Source of the DNA: CAYQJS01 sp964417895 | GTDB taxonomy: Bacteria; Chloroflexota; UBA6077; SHYK01 | Direction: 5' to 3' | NCBI GenBank assembly: GCA_964417895.1 | Contig: CAYQJS010000013.1 | Location: forward strand, 45,806-109,805 | DNA: 64,000 nucleotides | Shown: positions 1 through 8,544 of the stretch, piece by piece | Position numbering within the stretch: position 1 is the stretch's first letter | How the letters are laid out: every line of letters begins with the position of its first letter | Notes under the pieces: generated by a model | The model's input: the letters and a program-made list of their open reading frames with translations, nothing else | Databases searched by the model: none | What the model was told of the DNA's origin: nothing | Translations under genes and position numbers: made by a program

Positions 1-29
1 CGCCGACACAGGAAGCTGCGGCAGCATCG

Positions 30-515
30 CTACGTCGGGTCGGCGAGGCGAGCGTATGCGCTCTGGTAGAAGATCAACGGAGTTCCGTCAGCGATGCCCC
101 CGTCGACCACCTCGCCGATGAAGATCGTGTGGGTGCCGAACTCGAAGGACCCGGCCACACGACAGTCGAGATAGGCCAGGGCTTCGTCCAGGATGGGGGC
201 GCCTGTCTCCCCGCGGTGGTAGGGCACTCCCTCGAGGCTGGCCTCTGGCGTATCCGGCCGCGCGCACGTTCTCGACAACGCCTCCTGGTCGGCTGTCAAG
301 ATGTTCACGCCAAAGACCCCAGCCGCGGACAGAATCCTGTGGGTGATGGCCTCCCTGTTCACGCAGATCAGGACCGAAATGGGCTCGAGCGAGACCGACG
401 TGAACGAGTTGGCGGTCATTCCGCGCACTTCGCCGTCGTGGGCGGTAGTAACGACCGTCACGCCAGTCGCGAAGCGGCCCACGATCGAGCGGAACTCGTC
501 CCTGGTGGTGGGCAC
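30..515 (-). CDS. Flavin reductase-like domain protein
   Basis: About 161 residues of the FMN-binding split-barrel flavin reductase family, which reduces flavin with NAD(P)H, usually for a partner monooxygenase. The family pattern is visible as FATGVTVVTT near the N-terminus, followed by GMTANSFTSVS and later the GTHTIFIGEV strand. I place the start at GTG 515 because a strong Shine-Dalgarno sequence (AGGGGAGG) lies just upstream and homology begins there. An ATG at 638 would add about 41 residues that resemble nothing. The gene is divergent from the VOC gene at 690. The partner oxygenase is not identifiable, so the substrate is unknown. The fold is confident, the role general. Confidence 0.85.
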   Translation of the reverse strand: MPTTRDEFRSIVGRFATGVTVVTTAHDGEVRGMTANSFTSVSLEPISVLICVNREAITHRILSAAGVFGVNILTADQEALSRTCARPDTPEASLEGVPYHRGETGAPILDEALAYLDCRVAGSFEFGTHTIFIGEVVDGGIADGTPLIFYQSAYARLADPT

Positions 516-689
516 TCGCCTCCCCTTAAGCGACTGTTCGTTTCGGAATGGGAACGGGCCCGAATGGGCGCGGCGGCAATAATATACCGGGCAGGTAGGT
601 TGCTTGCGGGGGTGCAGCGGAGCCCGGGGGTGCGTCACGGGCGCGGTGATACAATCGCCGGCACTTCAGCGCGACGGAGGGGAGCTGCA

Positions 690-1613
690 ATGTCGCAATG
701 CTTCGCGCAGCAGATCGATCACTACGTGACCGCGATGCAGGACCTGGATCGCGCCGAGAGTTTTTACTGCAATCTCCTGGGGGGCAAGGTCAAACGCAAG
801 CGTGTGGATTACGGCCGAGAACCCGAGGCGGACCCCTTTGGCACCCGTCCGCCTTCCATGTTCGTCCAGCTCGGGCCCATCGAGCTCGGGCTCTTCGGGG
901 ATGAGCTCTACGGGCTGCCGTATCGGAAGCACAATCGGGGCATTCCGCGCTGGGCCTACGAAGTGGCTTCCGAGGACTTCCCCAAGCTTCTGGGGAGGCT
1001 CCGGGCAGCAAACGTCAGCTTCGACGGACCGGACAGCGAGGGTGACGACGCCTCGCACGTCTGGTTGCACGATCCTGAGGGGAATTTTGTTGAGCTCGTG
1101 GATCGCGGCACACCCAAGCGACGGGCGCAAGACGACGTCGAGTTCATCCGGCTGGACCGGGTGGAGTACGAGTCCGTCGACCTCCCGGAGACAGAGGCGT
1201 TTTACACCGGTGCGATGGGGTTCGAGGTGGCGCGTCGAGGCCGGTCGCCGGAAGGCCACCCGTGCATCGATTTCCGGCTGCCAACCTCCGGCCAGCGTTT
1301 TCGCTTTCACCGCGTAGAGCGGCCCTCGATTCAGACTACGGCGACGTTCCGCGGCAACCACCTGGCCTTCTACGTTGCCAGAGACGACTTCGAGCCCGCC
1401 TGTCTCCAGCTGGAAGAGCATGGGGTCATCCAGCACGATGAGCGAGGAGACTCCGTTCACGGGGACCTGCGCATCGTGCGCCGGGGTGAAGGCCAGGGCG
1501 AGGGGACGTACTTCACGGATCCGAGCGGGTACAAGCTGCAGTACATCGCCCACGCGGGCACGTATCTTGACGAGACGCCCGCGCGCGGGCGCGCAAGCCA
1601 CCAGGCCAATTGA
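690..1613 (+). CDS. Two-domain VOC (glyoxalase/extradiol dioxygenase-like) protein
   Basis: A 307-residue protein with two vicinal-oxygen-chelate modules. The first (about residues 5-145) ends in the usual DPEGNFVELV strand. The second (about 155-295) ends in DPSGYKLQYI. Two fused modules in one chain is the layout of ring-cleaving extradiol dioxygenases and some glyoxalase-fold isomerases. Candidate metal ligands are the His near residue 11 and the Glu in NFVEL, with matching positions in the second half. The start at ATG 690 is supported by a GGAGGGGAG ribosome-binding sequence. Its pairing with a flavin reductase gene hints at aromatic or xenobiotic metabolism, but the substrate cannot be named. 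Confidence 0.8.
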   Translation: MSQCFAQQIDHYVTAMQDLDRAESFYCNLLGGKVKRKRVDYGREPEADPFGTRPPSMFVQLGPIELGLFGDELYGLPYRKHNRGIPRWAYEVASEDFPKLLGRLRAANVSFDGPDSEGDDASHVWLHDPEGNFVELVDRGTPKRRAQDDVEFIRLDRVEYESVDLPETEAFYTGAMGFEVARRGRSPEGHPCIDFRLPTSGQRFRFHRVERPSIQTTATFRGNHLAFYVARDDFEPACLQLEEHGVIQHDERGDSVHGDLRIVRRGEGQGEGTYFTDPSGYKLQYIAHAGTYLDETPARGRASHQAN

Positions 1614-1665
1614 TCAACCTAAAGCCGGAGAAATTCATGACCCGTCGCGTGGCGGTGGCCGACTG

Positions 1666-1799
1666 CCCCTCTCCTACCGCAGTGGGAGAGGCTGGGTGAG
1701 GGCGCCTCCAACGCTGGCTCGGTTCTAATGCCGGAGCGCCATTGGTCACCGGGGTAGCGGGCTGCCCTCACCCGATCCTCTTCGCGGGAGTGGGAGAGG
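1666..1799. repeat. Composite hairpin-spacer-hairpin element, copy 1
   Basis: Two imperfect hairpins with CTCTCC/GGAGAG arms (about 1666-1690 and 1771-1799) are separated by a spacer bounded by GTGAGGGC and GCCCTCAC, so the whole unit is itself an inverted repeat. The same architecture recurs at 13890-14035, 51814-51938 and 60473-60595. The right arm ends directly before the start region of the next gene. Confidence 0.75.
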
Positions 1800-1830
1800 C
1801 ATGACCCGCTACGCGCGGAGGAGGTGTGTG

Positions 1831-3549
1831 ATGGCTGCATGGAGGATCTTCCCGCGCGCGTGGATTGTCCTCGTCCTCCTGGGGACATCGTGCGCTGGGC
1901 GGCCGGACGCGGCTAGCTCGACGACCGGGACGGCCGGAGGTAGCCCGTCGGCTGCCCCGAAACGAGTGGTGGCCGCCATCATGAGCGAGCCCCAGATCGT
2001 CTCGTGGAAACTCAGCGCAGGGGACAACGTCCGCGCGGGTCTCGACACCGTCGAGCCCCTCGTTCACGTTGGTCTCAGCCTCCAGGACGATCAGGGCCGC
2101 CTTCAGCCGGTGCTAGCGGCAGAGGTTCCTTCTGTCGAGAATGGACTGTGGCGGATTGCGTCGGACGGCCGCATGGAGACGACCTGGAAGATCAGAGCGA
2201 ACGCCGCGTGGCACGACGGCACGCCCTTGACCAGCGCGGATCTCGTGTTCAGCGCTGCCGTGCAGCGCGACCGCGAGCTGCCCGCGTTCCGCGACGCGCG
2301 CTTTCGTTTCGTCGAGAGTGTCGAGGCGCCCGACGAGCGGAGCGTGCTCCTTCGATGGAGCCAGCCCTTCATCGACGCCGATGCCATGTTCGGCAGCGAC
2401 TTGTTGCCGAAGCATCTTCTCGATCGGACCTACTCGGAAGCGAAGGTTGGTCTCATCGACCTCCCCTACTGGAGCACCGAGTTCGTGGGGACCGGGCCCT
2501 ATCGGCTGCGTGACTTCGTGCGCGGGAGCCATCTCCTGCTGGAGGCAAACGAGCAGTACGTGCTTGGCCGGCCGAGGATCGATGCGATCGAGGTGAAGTT
2601 CATCGCGGATTCGAACACACTGGTTGCCAACATCATGGCCGGAGCGGTGGAGCTGACGCTCGGGCGCAGCATCTCCGTCGAACAGGGTGTCCTCATCCGC
2701 GATCGCTGGCGTGACGGCAAGATCGGCGTGGCCCTGGTCAATCTGCTCCGCGTCTTCCCGCAGTTCGTGAATCCCGATCCGCCGGTCGTTCTGGATGTGC
2801 GCTTCCGGAGAGCGCTCCTGCACGCCATCAACCGGCAGGAGATGGTGGATACCCTCCAGGCGGGTCTCATTCCCGTGGCACATAGCTTCCTGAACCCGGG
2901 GGTCTCACCGTATCGGCACATCGAAGAGCGGGACGTCGTGCGGTATGACTTCGATCTCCGACGGACAGCCCAGCTGCTGGAGGTTCTAGGCTACGCCAGG
3001 GGGGCGGATGGCATGTTCCGCGATGCCGCGAACCAACCCCTGGCCCTCGACATTCAGGTGAGCGCGTCGCAGGAGATCAACGTCCGGTCGGCGTTCGCTG
3101 TCGCCGACTACTGGCAGCGATCGGGGGTGGCGGCGAGGCCAGTTGTTGAGCCTACACAGATGTCGGGCGCTGAGCGACGCGAGTACATCGCCGCGCGCCC
3201 TGCGTTCCTCCTCACGCGACAAGAAAGCGACGTCAGTGGGCTGCCTCGCCTCCACGGGTCTGAGACCCCCCTGCCCGAGAACAACTTTGTCGGCGGCAAC
3301 ACCGCTCGCTACATGAACTCAGAGTTCGATACGCTGTTGGACCGGCTCTTCACGACGGTGCCCCGCCCCGAGCGCGCAGACGTCCTTCGGCAGATCATCC
3401 ACCACATCTCGGACCAACTCATCATGCTGCCGCTCTATTACGGCGCGGAGCCGGCCGCCATCGGGCACCGCCTCGTGAACGTGGGAGTCAAGCCGAGCGG
3501 TGGGACACAGGCTGGAACGCCACCGAGTGGGACGTCAAGTGAGGGCTAA
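1831..3549 (+). CDS. Family 5 (peptide/nickel-type) ABC solute-binding lipoprotein
   Basis: About 572 residues of the SBP_bac_5 family, an extracytoplasmic receptor for peptides or similar ligands. The N-terminus has a hydrophobic stretch ending in LLGTSCAG, a lipoprotein-like site. Typical family segments follow: DLVFSAAVQ, VGTGPYRLRDF, NTLVANIMAG and VRFRRALLHAINRQE. The start at ATG 1831 is preferred over ATG 1801 because GGAGGAGGT lies just upstream; 1801 abuts the repeat. No permease or ATPase gene is adjacent, so it is an orphan receptor. It is one of five such genes in the window (others at 33089, 38130, 60615 and 62485). Confidence 0.88.
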   Translation: MAAWRIFPRAWIVLVLLGTSCAGRPDAASSTTGTAGGSPSAAPKRVVAAIMSEPQIVSWKLSAGDNVRAGLDTVEPLVHVGLSLQDDQGRLQPVLAAEVPSVENGLWRIASDGRMETTWKIRANAAWHDGTPLTSADLVFSAAVQRDRELPAFRDARFRFVESVEAPDERSVLLRWSQPFIDADAMFGSDLLPKHLLDRTYSEAKVGLIDLPYWSTEFVGTGPYRLRDFVRGSHLLLEANEQYVLGRPRIDAIEVKFIADSNTLVANIMAGAVELTLGRSISVEQGVLIRDRWRDGKIGVALVNLLRVFPQFVNPDPPVVLDVRFRRALLHAINRQEMVDTLQAGLIPVAHSFLNPGVSPYRHIEERDVVRYDFDLRRTAQLLEVLGYARGADGMFRDAANQPLALDIQVSASQEINVRSAFAVADYWQRSGVAARPVVEPTQMSGAERREYIAARPAFLLTRQESDVSGLPRLHGSETPLPENNFVGGNTARYMNSEFDTLLDRLFTTVPRPERADVLRQIIHHISDQLIMLPLYYGAEPAAIGHRLVNVGVKPSGGTQAGTPPSGTSSEG

Positions 3550-3578
3550 GCGGTGGTACGGTTCATCGGGCCGCTACG

Positions 3579-4295
3579 CTACACCGCGACTGCCCGGCCC
3601 TCCGCTCGCCGGGTGAGACCCGCGAACGTCACGCCGAGCACAGTCCAGAACAGCGTCAGCCCCAAGAGTGACAGGGCTCGAAAGCTCGAGATGATCTCGC
3701 CGGGAATGTTGATGGCGTCCGGATTGACGGGCATGAGGGCGTAGACCGCGGCGGCGAAGATCGCCAGAAACGCGATGGCCGCCAGCGAGGAGCCGGCGCC
3801 TGGCCCACGGGCTCGGGACAACTGTCGCGCGAGCCAGACCGCAGCCGCCGCTCCCACCACTGAGAGCGCCAACAAGCTCACATACAGCGCCTGTCGATAC
3901 GCGATCGTCTCCGTGTCGCCCACGCCCGGCGGATTCGCCGGGTATTTCAAGAAGGGAAACAGGCCAACGGCCCAATATCCCGCGATGGCCAGGACAATGG
4001 CTCGGCGCGGCGCCGTGGAGGCGGGAAGCCACCGCCGTGCCAGTTGATAGACCACGGCGAACAGCATCGCCCACGTTACGCCATACAGAATGAACCCGAG
4101 CACGAGGCCTACCCGCTGCACTTCCCGGCTAACGACGGGCGCTTCGTCCGAAGCGTGCATTTGCTCTTCGATAGCGATGGCCTGGTCGATCAGTGGCTCG
4201 GTGGCGACGAGGTGAAGCGCCGACGCCACGATGGCCGCGGCGACCCCCGCCAGGAACGCGCGCCCGAGTGTCGAGCTAAAGGAGGGTTCACTCAC
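3579..4295 (-). CDS. cbtA: CbtA family cobalt transport membrane protein
   Basis: A 238-residue integral membrane protein with several hydrophobic helices and the CbtA hallmark PFLKYPANPPGVGD in the middle. CbtA works with the small protein CbtB as a putative cobalt uptake system feeding cobalamin synthesis. The gene starts at GTG 4295, ten bases after the cbtB stop, so the two are almost certainly one operon. It is convergent with the binding-lipoprotein gene ending at 3549. No cobalamin riboswitch (B12 box) was seen upstream of the pair. Confidence 0.9.
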   Translation of the reverse strand: MSEPSFSSTLGRAFLAGVAAAIVASALHLVATEPLIDQAIAIEEQMHASDEAPVVSREVQRVGLVLGFILYGVTWAMLFAVVYQLARRWLPASTAPRRAIVLAIAGYWAVGLFPFLKYPANPPGVGDTETIAYRQALYVSLLALSVVGAAAAVWLARQLSRARGPGAGSSLAAIAFLAIFAAAVYALMPVNPDAINIPGEIISSFRALSLLGLTLFWTVLGVTFAGLTRRAEGRAVAV

Positions 4296-4305
4296 TGAGA
4301 GCCCC

Positions 4306-4506
4306 TCAATGGCAGGGAAATCCCGCTGCGTGGCGGGCGTCGTGGAGCAACTCGTGAATGAGGTTCATGTCGAAGGCGGCGGTGCCCTGGACCACGCTCA
4401 AAAGGTAACCCTGGTCGAGACCCAGGACATAGAACGCGAACAGCCCCACGAGTCCCGCCGCGATGAGCCGTCGGTTGCCGATTTCGCCCGCCAGTACGCG
4501 TGCCAT
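4306..4506 (-). CDS. cbtB: CbtB family small cobalt transport protein
   Basis: A 66-residue protein with a single membrane helix (LIAAGLVGLFAFYVLG) and a His/Cys-containing tail, HELLHDARHAAGFPCH, which is the likely metal-binding end typical of CbtB. The start ATG 4506 is preceded by GGAGGTG at ideal spacing. It is the first gene of cbtB-cbtA. A perfect 18-nt palindrome lies 39 bp upstream (4545-4562) and could be an operator. Confidence 0.9.
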   Translation of the reverse strand: MARVLAGEIGNRRLIAAGLVGLFAFYVLGLDQGYLLSVVQGTAAFDMNLIHELLHDARHAAGFPCH

Positions 4507-4544
4507 AGCTCACCTCCCCCGAAATGATACGTGGCTCTACGGTA

Positions 4545-4562
4545 ACTGACGCCGGCGTCAGT
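4545..4562. promoter_or_regulatory. Perfect 18-nt palindrome upstream of cbtB
   Basis: ACTGACGCCGGCGTCAGT is a perfect inverted repeat in the 91-bp gap between the flippase stop (4598) and the cbtB start (4506). It has no T-run typical of an intrinsic terminator in either direction. A binding site for a metal- or cobalamin-responsive dimeric repressor is plausible. A short transcription-stop hairpin after the flippase is the alternative. Confidence 0.45.
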
Positions 4563-4597
4563 CACCCCCCTTGTTTTAGTCCCCCAGCCTGAGGCGG

Positions 4598-6235
4598 TCA
4601 AGTCTTGTCTCGACCTGAGCCTCCCTGATCCGCCCATGGAATGCGTCCGCCGAGCTGTCCTAAGGCTGTTCGAAGCGTCTCGCGCTCGCTCCGACTCACG
4701 CCCCCAATGGCGAGAAGCACACCCGTGTAGACGCACAAGCCCGCTGGAACGGCGAGCAAGGCGGCTGGCTCGCGAAGGAGCCACACGGGCGGCGCCATCG
4801 CCATCGCCGCGAGCGCGGGGCGCCAGGCCAGGGTAAGCAGGGGCAGAGGCCCAACGCTTCGACTGATGGCGAACCAAAAGGGCGCCAGCAGAACCAGCTC
4901 CGACAGGATGGTCGTCGTAGCCGCCGCAAGATAGCTCCAGTGTGGAACCAACAGTAGGTTCGCGGTGACGTTGAAGAGTGTCGCGACTACGAAGCTTCGC
5001 GTGATGAACGTCTGCTGATTCGTGGCGATGAGGACGTACTGGAGCAGTCCGTTGGTGAAGCTAATCGGGAGAAACCAGATCAGCACCTGGAGCGCGATGG
5101 CCGAGTGTGGCAGGTAGTCCTGGCCGGCCACGATCCGCACCAGCGGATCAGCGAGCAATGTCGTCCCCACTGCGATGGGGAGTGCAAGGCACAGGAGTGC
5201 CTTGCACGCCAACGTCGTCGTCTCCAGCAGCCGATCGGGGGCGGGCTCAGACCTAGCAATGGCGCCCGCGGCGTCCCGCGTGGCAGCGCCATCCCCAGCG
5301 CCATCCCCAGCGCCATCCAAAGAGACTTGCCGTCGGTCCCCCGCCATGCGCGAGAGGATGGGGAACAACGCCAGCGTAATGCTCGTCGGCACGATATTCA
5401 GCGCATCGACGAACTTGTAGGCCATCCCGTACCACCCGAGAACCGTGTCCCCGGCGGCCGCTCGTAGGATTAGTCCATCGACACGGAAGAACAGCGTCGC
5501 CAGCAGGTTGTTGATCATGAGCGGATAGGAGATGACTGCGAGCCGGGCAGCGAAACCGCGATCAACAATCGGTCGGGGGCGACCCAGGACAGCGGCGAGA
5601 AGGAAGAGAAGAACCGCGCCTGACAGGAGATTAACGATGACGGACACCACCGCCAGGCCGACGTAACCGTAACCTAGCAGGAGAGCGCAGATTCCCAGCA
5701 GCACTTTGAGCACCGTGGTAAGCACCGTGACAGCAGCGGGATACTCCATGCGCTCGTGTGCGCTGAAGAGCGCGGAGCAGATTCCCGCCAGGTTCGAGAT
5801 GCCGATCCCAACGGTGAGCACGACGAGCGCCAACGACATTTCGAAGGTTAGGCCAAGGGGCGATGCCAGTGGCCCGGCGATGAGCAGGGAAATGGCCAGG
5901 GAAGCGAGCCACAGGGAGACGCGCGCGATCAGTGCGCCTCCCAGGTATCGACTGGCCGCGCCACGATCGCGCGCGACCTCCCGAGTCACGAGGATACCGA
6001 GCCCGAAGTTGACCAGGATGTCGAAGTAGCCAACGACGAGCACCGCCCAGGTATAGCGGCCGAGGTCCGTTGGCCCTAGAGACCGGGCCAGAATCACCAG
6101 AAACGCGGCATCCAGGAGCTTGTTGACCAAGCCGGCAGCGGTGGGGATGGCGACATTTTTCGCCACGCGCCGCAGCGTTGAGCCCGTAGCTGGCTCGCTC
6201 CGGCTTTGGAGCCACGCCCGAATGCGATGCACCAT
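4598..6235 (-). CDS. Polysaccharide flippase (MATE/Wzx-like)
   Basis: A 545-residue multi-spanning membrane protein of the oligosaccharide flippase family, expected to move lipid-linked glycans across the membrane. It opens with VAKNVAIPTAAGLVNKLLDA and LVILARSLGPTDLGRYTWA, the usual first two helices. Near residues 305-330 a low-complexity loop (GAGDGAGDGA) is encoded by a 12-nt unit, GCGCCATCCCCA, repeated in tandem at about 5286-5319. This loop separates the N- and C-terminal helix bundles. It lies near the ABC-type polysaccharide export locus (8.9-21 kb), so the organism may have two glycan export routes. The start ATG 6235 has only a weak ribosome-binding sequence. Confidence 0.85.
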   Translation of the reverse strand: MVHRIRAWLQSRSEPATGSTLRRVAKNVAIPTAAGLVNKLLDAAFLVILARSLGPTDLGRYTWAVLVVGYFDILVNFGLGILVTREVARDRGAASRYLGGALIARVSLWLASLAISLLIAGPLASPLGLTFEMSLALVVLTVGIGISNLAGICSALFSAHERMEYPAAVTVLTTVLKVLLGICALLLGYGYVGLAVVSVIVNLLSGAVLLFLLAAVLGRPRPIVDRGFAARLAVISYPLMINNLLATLFFRVDGLILRAAAGDTVLGWYGMAYKFVDALNIVPTSITLALFPILSRMAGDRRQVSLDGAGDGAGDGAATRDAAGAIARSEPAPDRLLETTTLACKALLCLALPIAVGTTLLADPLVRIVAGQDYLPHSAIALQVLIWFLPISFTNGLLQYVLIATNQQTFITRSFVVATLFNVTANLLLVPHWSYLAAATTTILSELVLLAPFWFAISRSVGPLPLLTLAWRPALAAMAMAPPVWLLREPAALLAVPAGLCVYTGVLLAIGGVSRSERETLRTALGQLGGRIPWADQGGSGRDKT

Positions 6236-6283
6236 GGTTACTGGAGCACCTGGGCAGGTCGGCGATCAGGAAGCTCTGGGGTC

Positions 6284-6328
6284 AACGCCCTCAGCCCAGT
6301 CCCTCTCCCAGAGGGAGAGGGTGCAGAC
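6284..6328. repeat. Hairpin repeat (CCCTCTCCC/GGGAGAGGG type)
   Basis: A single compact hairpin, CCCTCTCC-cag-a-GGGAGAGGG, with a CGCCCTCAGCC flank, fills most of the gap between the flippase start and the aminopeptidase stop. It is the half-unit of the composite elements found elsewhere in the window. Confidence 0.65.
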
Positions 6329-6331
6329 ACG

Positions 6332-7873
6332 CTATCCTGCCCAGGCGGCTGCGAAATGGGTCAGGAGGCGCACCCCGACGCCTGTCGCCAAGTCCTTTTG
6401 AAGATATGGGGGTATCACCGCCCATGAGCCCTCGGTCCAAGCGGTGCCCGCGATATCGAGGTGAGCCCAGGCCTGGTCGCCCACGAAGTTGGCGAGGAAC
6501 CACGCGGCGGTGATCGAGCCGGCGGGCGTGCCGCCGATGTTCTTGATGTCGCCCAGCGGGGCCTTGATCTGCTCGCGGTACTCGTCCCACAACGGCATGC
6601 GCCAGAGCCGCTCACCCGACGCCTCGCCGGCCGCGAGGAGGCTGGCGGCCAGGTCGTCGTTGTTGCTGAAGAGCCCGCTGCACACATGTCCCAGGGCGAC
6701 AACGCAGGCGCCCGTCAATGTCGCGAGGTCCACGATGGCGTCCGGTTTCTGCTCGACCGTGTATGCCAGCGCATCCGCCAGGACGACCCGCCCCTCGGCG
6801 TCTGTGTTGTGGATCTCCATGTACTTGCCCGAGTAGGATCGGATGACGTCACCCGGGCGATATGCGTTTCCGCCCGGCATGTTGTCTGTCGCCGCGAAGA
6901 CACCGAGCACGTTGACGGGCAACTGGAGGGTAGCCGCGGCCTGCATGAACCCGATGACTGCCGCCGCGCCCGACTTGTCGTGGCGCATGTAGTGCATGTT
7001 GTTGGCGGGCTTGATGGAGATACCGCCGGTATCGAAGGTGATGCCCTTGCCCACAACTGCAAGGGTCCGCGCGCCGGGGCGTCCGGCATCGTAGCGTAGC
7101 ACCCCCATGGCGGGCGGCTGAGCGCTCCCCTGGTTCACCGCCAGGATGCCGCCGCAGCCCATCTCCTCGAGCTCCGGCTTCCCGAAGATCATTGCAGAGA
7201 ACCCGTGGGCGCGCGCCAGCTCGGAGGCCTGCTCTGCCAGGTAGGTGGCGGTGACCAGGTTGGCGGGCCCAGTTGCCAGATCGCGGGCGGTGTACGTCGC
7301 CGCGGCGAGCTTCTCGCCTCGGTCCGCGCCCTGCTGTAACCCGGGAGCTTTGGTCGGGTCGTTCTCTGGAATGATGACCGACTCGATGTTGGGCGCGTCG
7401 TCCCCTTCTCCGGCCGACTTGAACCGTTCGTAGCGGTAGAGGGCCAGGTGGATGCCCTCCGACAGCGCCTGCCCCACGCTCTGTGGGCTGTGGCAATCAG
7501 AAGACATCCCGAATGGGATGAGGGCGAAGCCGCGGAGTCGAAGCTCGCGTGCCTTGTTGGCCGCGGCGGCGCCGAATACGCGCACCATCTCAAGGCTGAG
7601 GTCGTCGCGTTTACCGCGCCCGAAGACCGCGACGCGTTCCGCCCGGATCGGCGACGACATGTTACCCGTGAGGGCCGCGGTGTGGATCACAGTGGCCGTG
7701 TTGCGCTTTCCAGTTATCTCGCCAGCGTCCTTCAGCCGGCGAATCGTCCCGCCCAGAGCATCGTCCAGGCGGGTGATGGCCCCCTCCAACTCCTCACCCT
7801 CAAATAGGCTGATGGCCAGAAGCGGGGTTTCCATCTCGAGGCGGTCGCGGGCTTCGACGCTTATTCGGACCAT
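6332..7873 (-). CDS. pepA: Leucyl aminopeptidase, peptidase family M17
   Basis: A 513-residue cytosolic metallo-aminopeptidase that removes N-terminal amino acids from peptides. The M17 signature NTDAEGRVVLADAL is present, as are the metal- and active-site segments GKGITFDTGG, HDKSGAA and NMPGGNAYRPGD. The usual two-domain layout is seen: a variable N-terminal domain (about 1-170) and a conserved catalytic domain (about 190-500). The start ATG 7873 follows a TGGAGG ribosome-binding sequence; in-frame ATG 8134 lies far inside the region divergent with the protease gene and was not used. It may supply amino acids from imported peptides, which would suit the several peptide-type receptors. Confidence 0.95.
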   Translation of the reverse strand: MVRISVEARDRLEMETPLLAISLFEGEELEGAITRLDDALGGTIRRLKDAGEITGKRNTATVIHTAALTGNMSSPIRAERVAVFGRGKRDDLSLEMVRVFGAAAANKARELRLRGFALIPFGMSSDCHSPQSVGQALSEGIHLALYRYERFKSAGEGDDAPNIESVIIPENDPTKAPGLQQGADRGEKLAAATYTARDLATGPANLVTATYLAEQASELARAHGFSAMIFGKPELEEMGCGGILAVNQGSAQPPAMGVLRYDAGRPGARTLAVVGKGITFDTGGISIKPANNMHYMRHDKSGAAAVIGFMQAAATLQLPVNVLGVFAATDNMPGGNAYRPGDVIRSYSGKYMEIHNTDAEGRVVLADALAYTVEQKPDAIVDLATLTGACVVALGHVCSGLFSNNDDLAASLLAAGEASGERLWRMPLWDEYREQIKAPLGDIKNIGGTPAGSITAAWFLANFVGDQAWAHLDIAGTAWTEGSWAVIPPYLQKDLATGVGVRLLTHFAAAWAG

Positions 7874-7973
7874 GAAGGGCCTCCAGAGGGGCGCGAAGGG
7901 CGACGCGGTTGGTGCCGAGGGGGCCCGGCGCGCGAGTATAGCACCCAGGGTTAGCCACCCCTGGGACCTCTCC

Positions 7974-8002
7974 TTGGTGACCGAGCGACAAGGCGCGATA
8001 AT
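7974..8002 (+). promoter_or_regulatory. Promoter for the first retropepsin-like gene
   Basis: TTGGTG (7974-7979), a 17-bp spacer and GATAAT (7997-8002) resemble a housekeeping promoter. The same hexamers with the same 17-bp spacing recur before the second copy at 8492-8520. Confidence 0.6.
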
Positions 8003-8028
8003 CCCAGCACATTCCCGGAGGTCCAGCG

Positions 8029-8397
8029 ATGGGGACGTTCCGCCACAGGATCGAGATCGGCGACCCTGAGGGACAGCGTTTCGAGGCTGTCGATGCGCTG
8101 GTCGACACGGGCGCGAGCTACAGTATGGTGCCATCTTCCATTCTCGAACGCCTGGGCGTCCCGTCCATCGATAGCGCCACGTTCATTCTCGGCGACTCGC
8201 GGCGAATCGAGCGAGACATCGGGCAGACGTGGATACGAGTCGATGGCAAGTCGGTGATTACTCTCGTCGTTTTCGGTGAAGAACAACTCGGTGCCGTGCT
8301 TGGCGCGTACAGCCTGGAAGGCCTCCGCCTGGGAGTGGACCCCGCAAGCCAGCGGCTCGTCCCAACGCCCGGACTCCTGCTGTTGTTGGAAGAATGA
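8029..8397 (+). CDS. Retropepsin-like aspartyl protease family protein, copy 1
   Basis: A 122-residue protein of the clan AA (retroviral-type) aspartyl protease fold. The catalytic motif ALVDTGASYSMVP is at about residues 23-35, and a downstream hydrophobic strand, VLGAYSLEGLRL, matches the family's second psi-loop. A single DTG motif implies that it would act as a dimer. The start has GGAGGT six bases upstream. Nothing suggests export. Its stop overlaps a degenerate fragment of the following ATPase gene by ATGA. A diverged tandem copy follows at 8545. The substrate is unknown and it may not be an active protease. Confidence 0.8.
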   Translation: MGTFRHRIEIGDPEGQRFEAVDALVDTGASYSMVPSSILERLGVPSIDSATFILGDSRRIERDIGQTWIRVDGKSVITLVVFGEEQLGAVLGAYSLEGLRLGVDPASQRLVPTPGLLLLLEE

Positions 8398-8504
8398 CCG
8401 AATTCGCGGGAGGCCGCGCGCCCGCGCTCAGTGTCCAGGGTGTATCTAAGCGCTTCACGATACGCCACGAACGCGCCCAGTCGTTCCAGGATTGGTGTCC
8501 GTGA
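8394..8504 (+). pseudogene. Truncated 5' fragment of the Wzt-type ATPase gene
   Basis: A 36-codon reading frame starts with ATG overlapping the previous stop and ends at TGA 8502. It encodes ALSVQGVSKRFTIRHERA, nearly the same as the N-terminus of the intact ATPase starting at 8961 (AISFQGVSKRFTIRHERA). Homology stops at about 8490, where a second promoter and protease copy begin. This marks the join of a tandem duplication whose unit was protease gene plus ATPase 5' end. Confidence 0.8.
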
Positions 8505-8520
8505 CTCGAGGCGCGATAAT
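8492..8520 (+). promoter_or_regulatory. Promoter for the second retropepsin-like gene
   Basis: TTGGTG (8492-8497), 17 bp, GATAAT (8515-8520). It aligns base for base in position with the promoter at 7974-8002 and lies at the duplication join, inside the end of the ATPase fragment. Confidence 0.6.
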
Positions 8521-8544
8521 CCCAATACTCTTGGAGGTCCAGGG

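Noticed and set aside
666..1601. Long minus-strand frame opposite the VOC gene
   Set aside because: It is the antisense shadow of a clear two-domain VOC protein and shows no family pattern of its own.
4507..4597. Cobalamin riboswitch before cbtB
   Set aside because: The gap is only 91 bp and lacks a B12 box; a palindrome is present instead.
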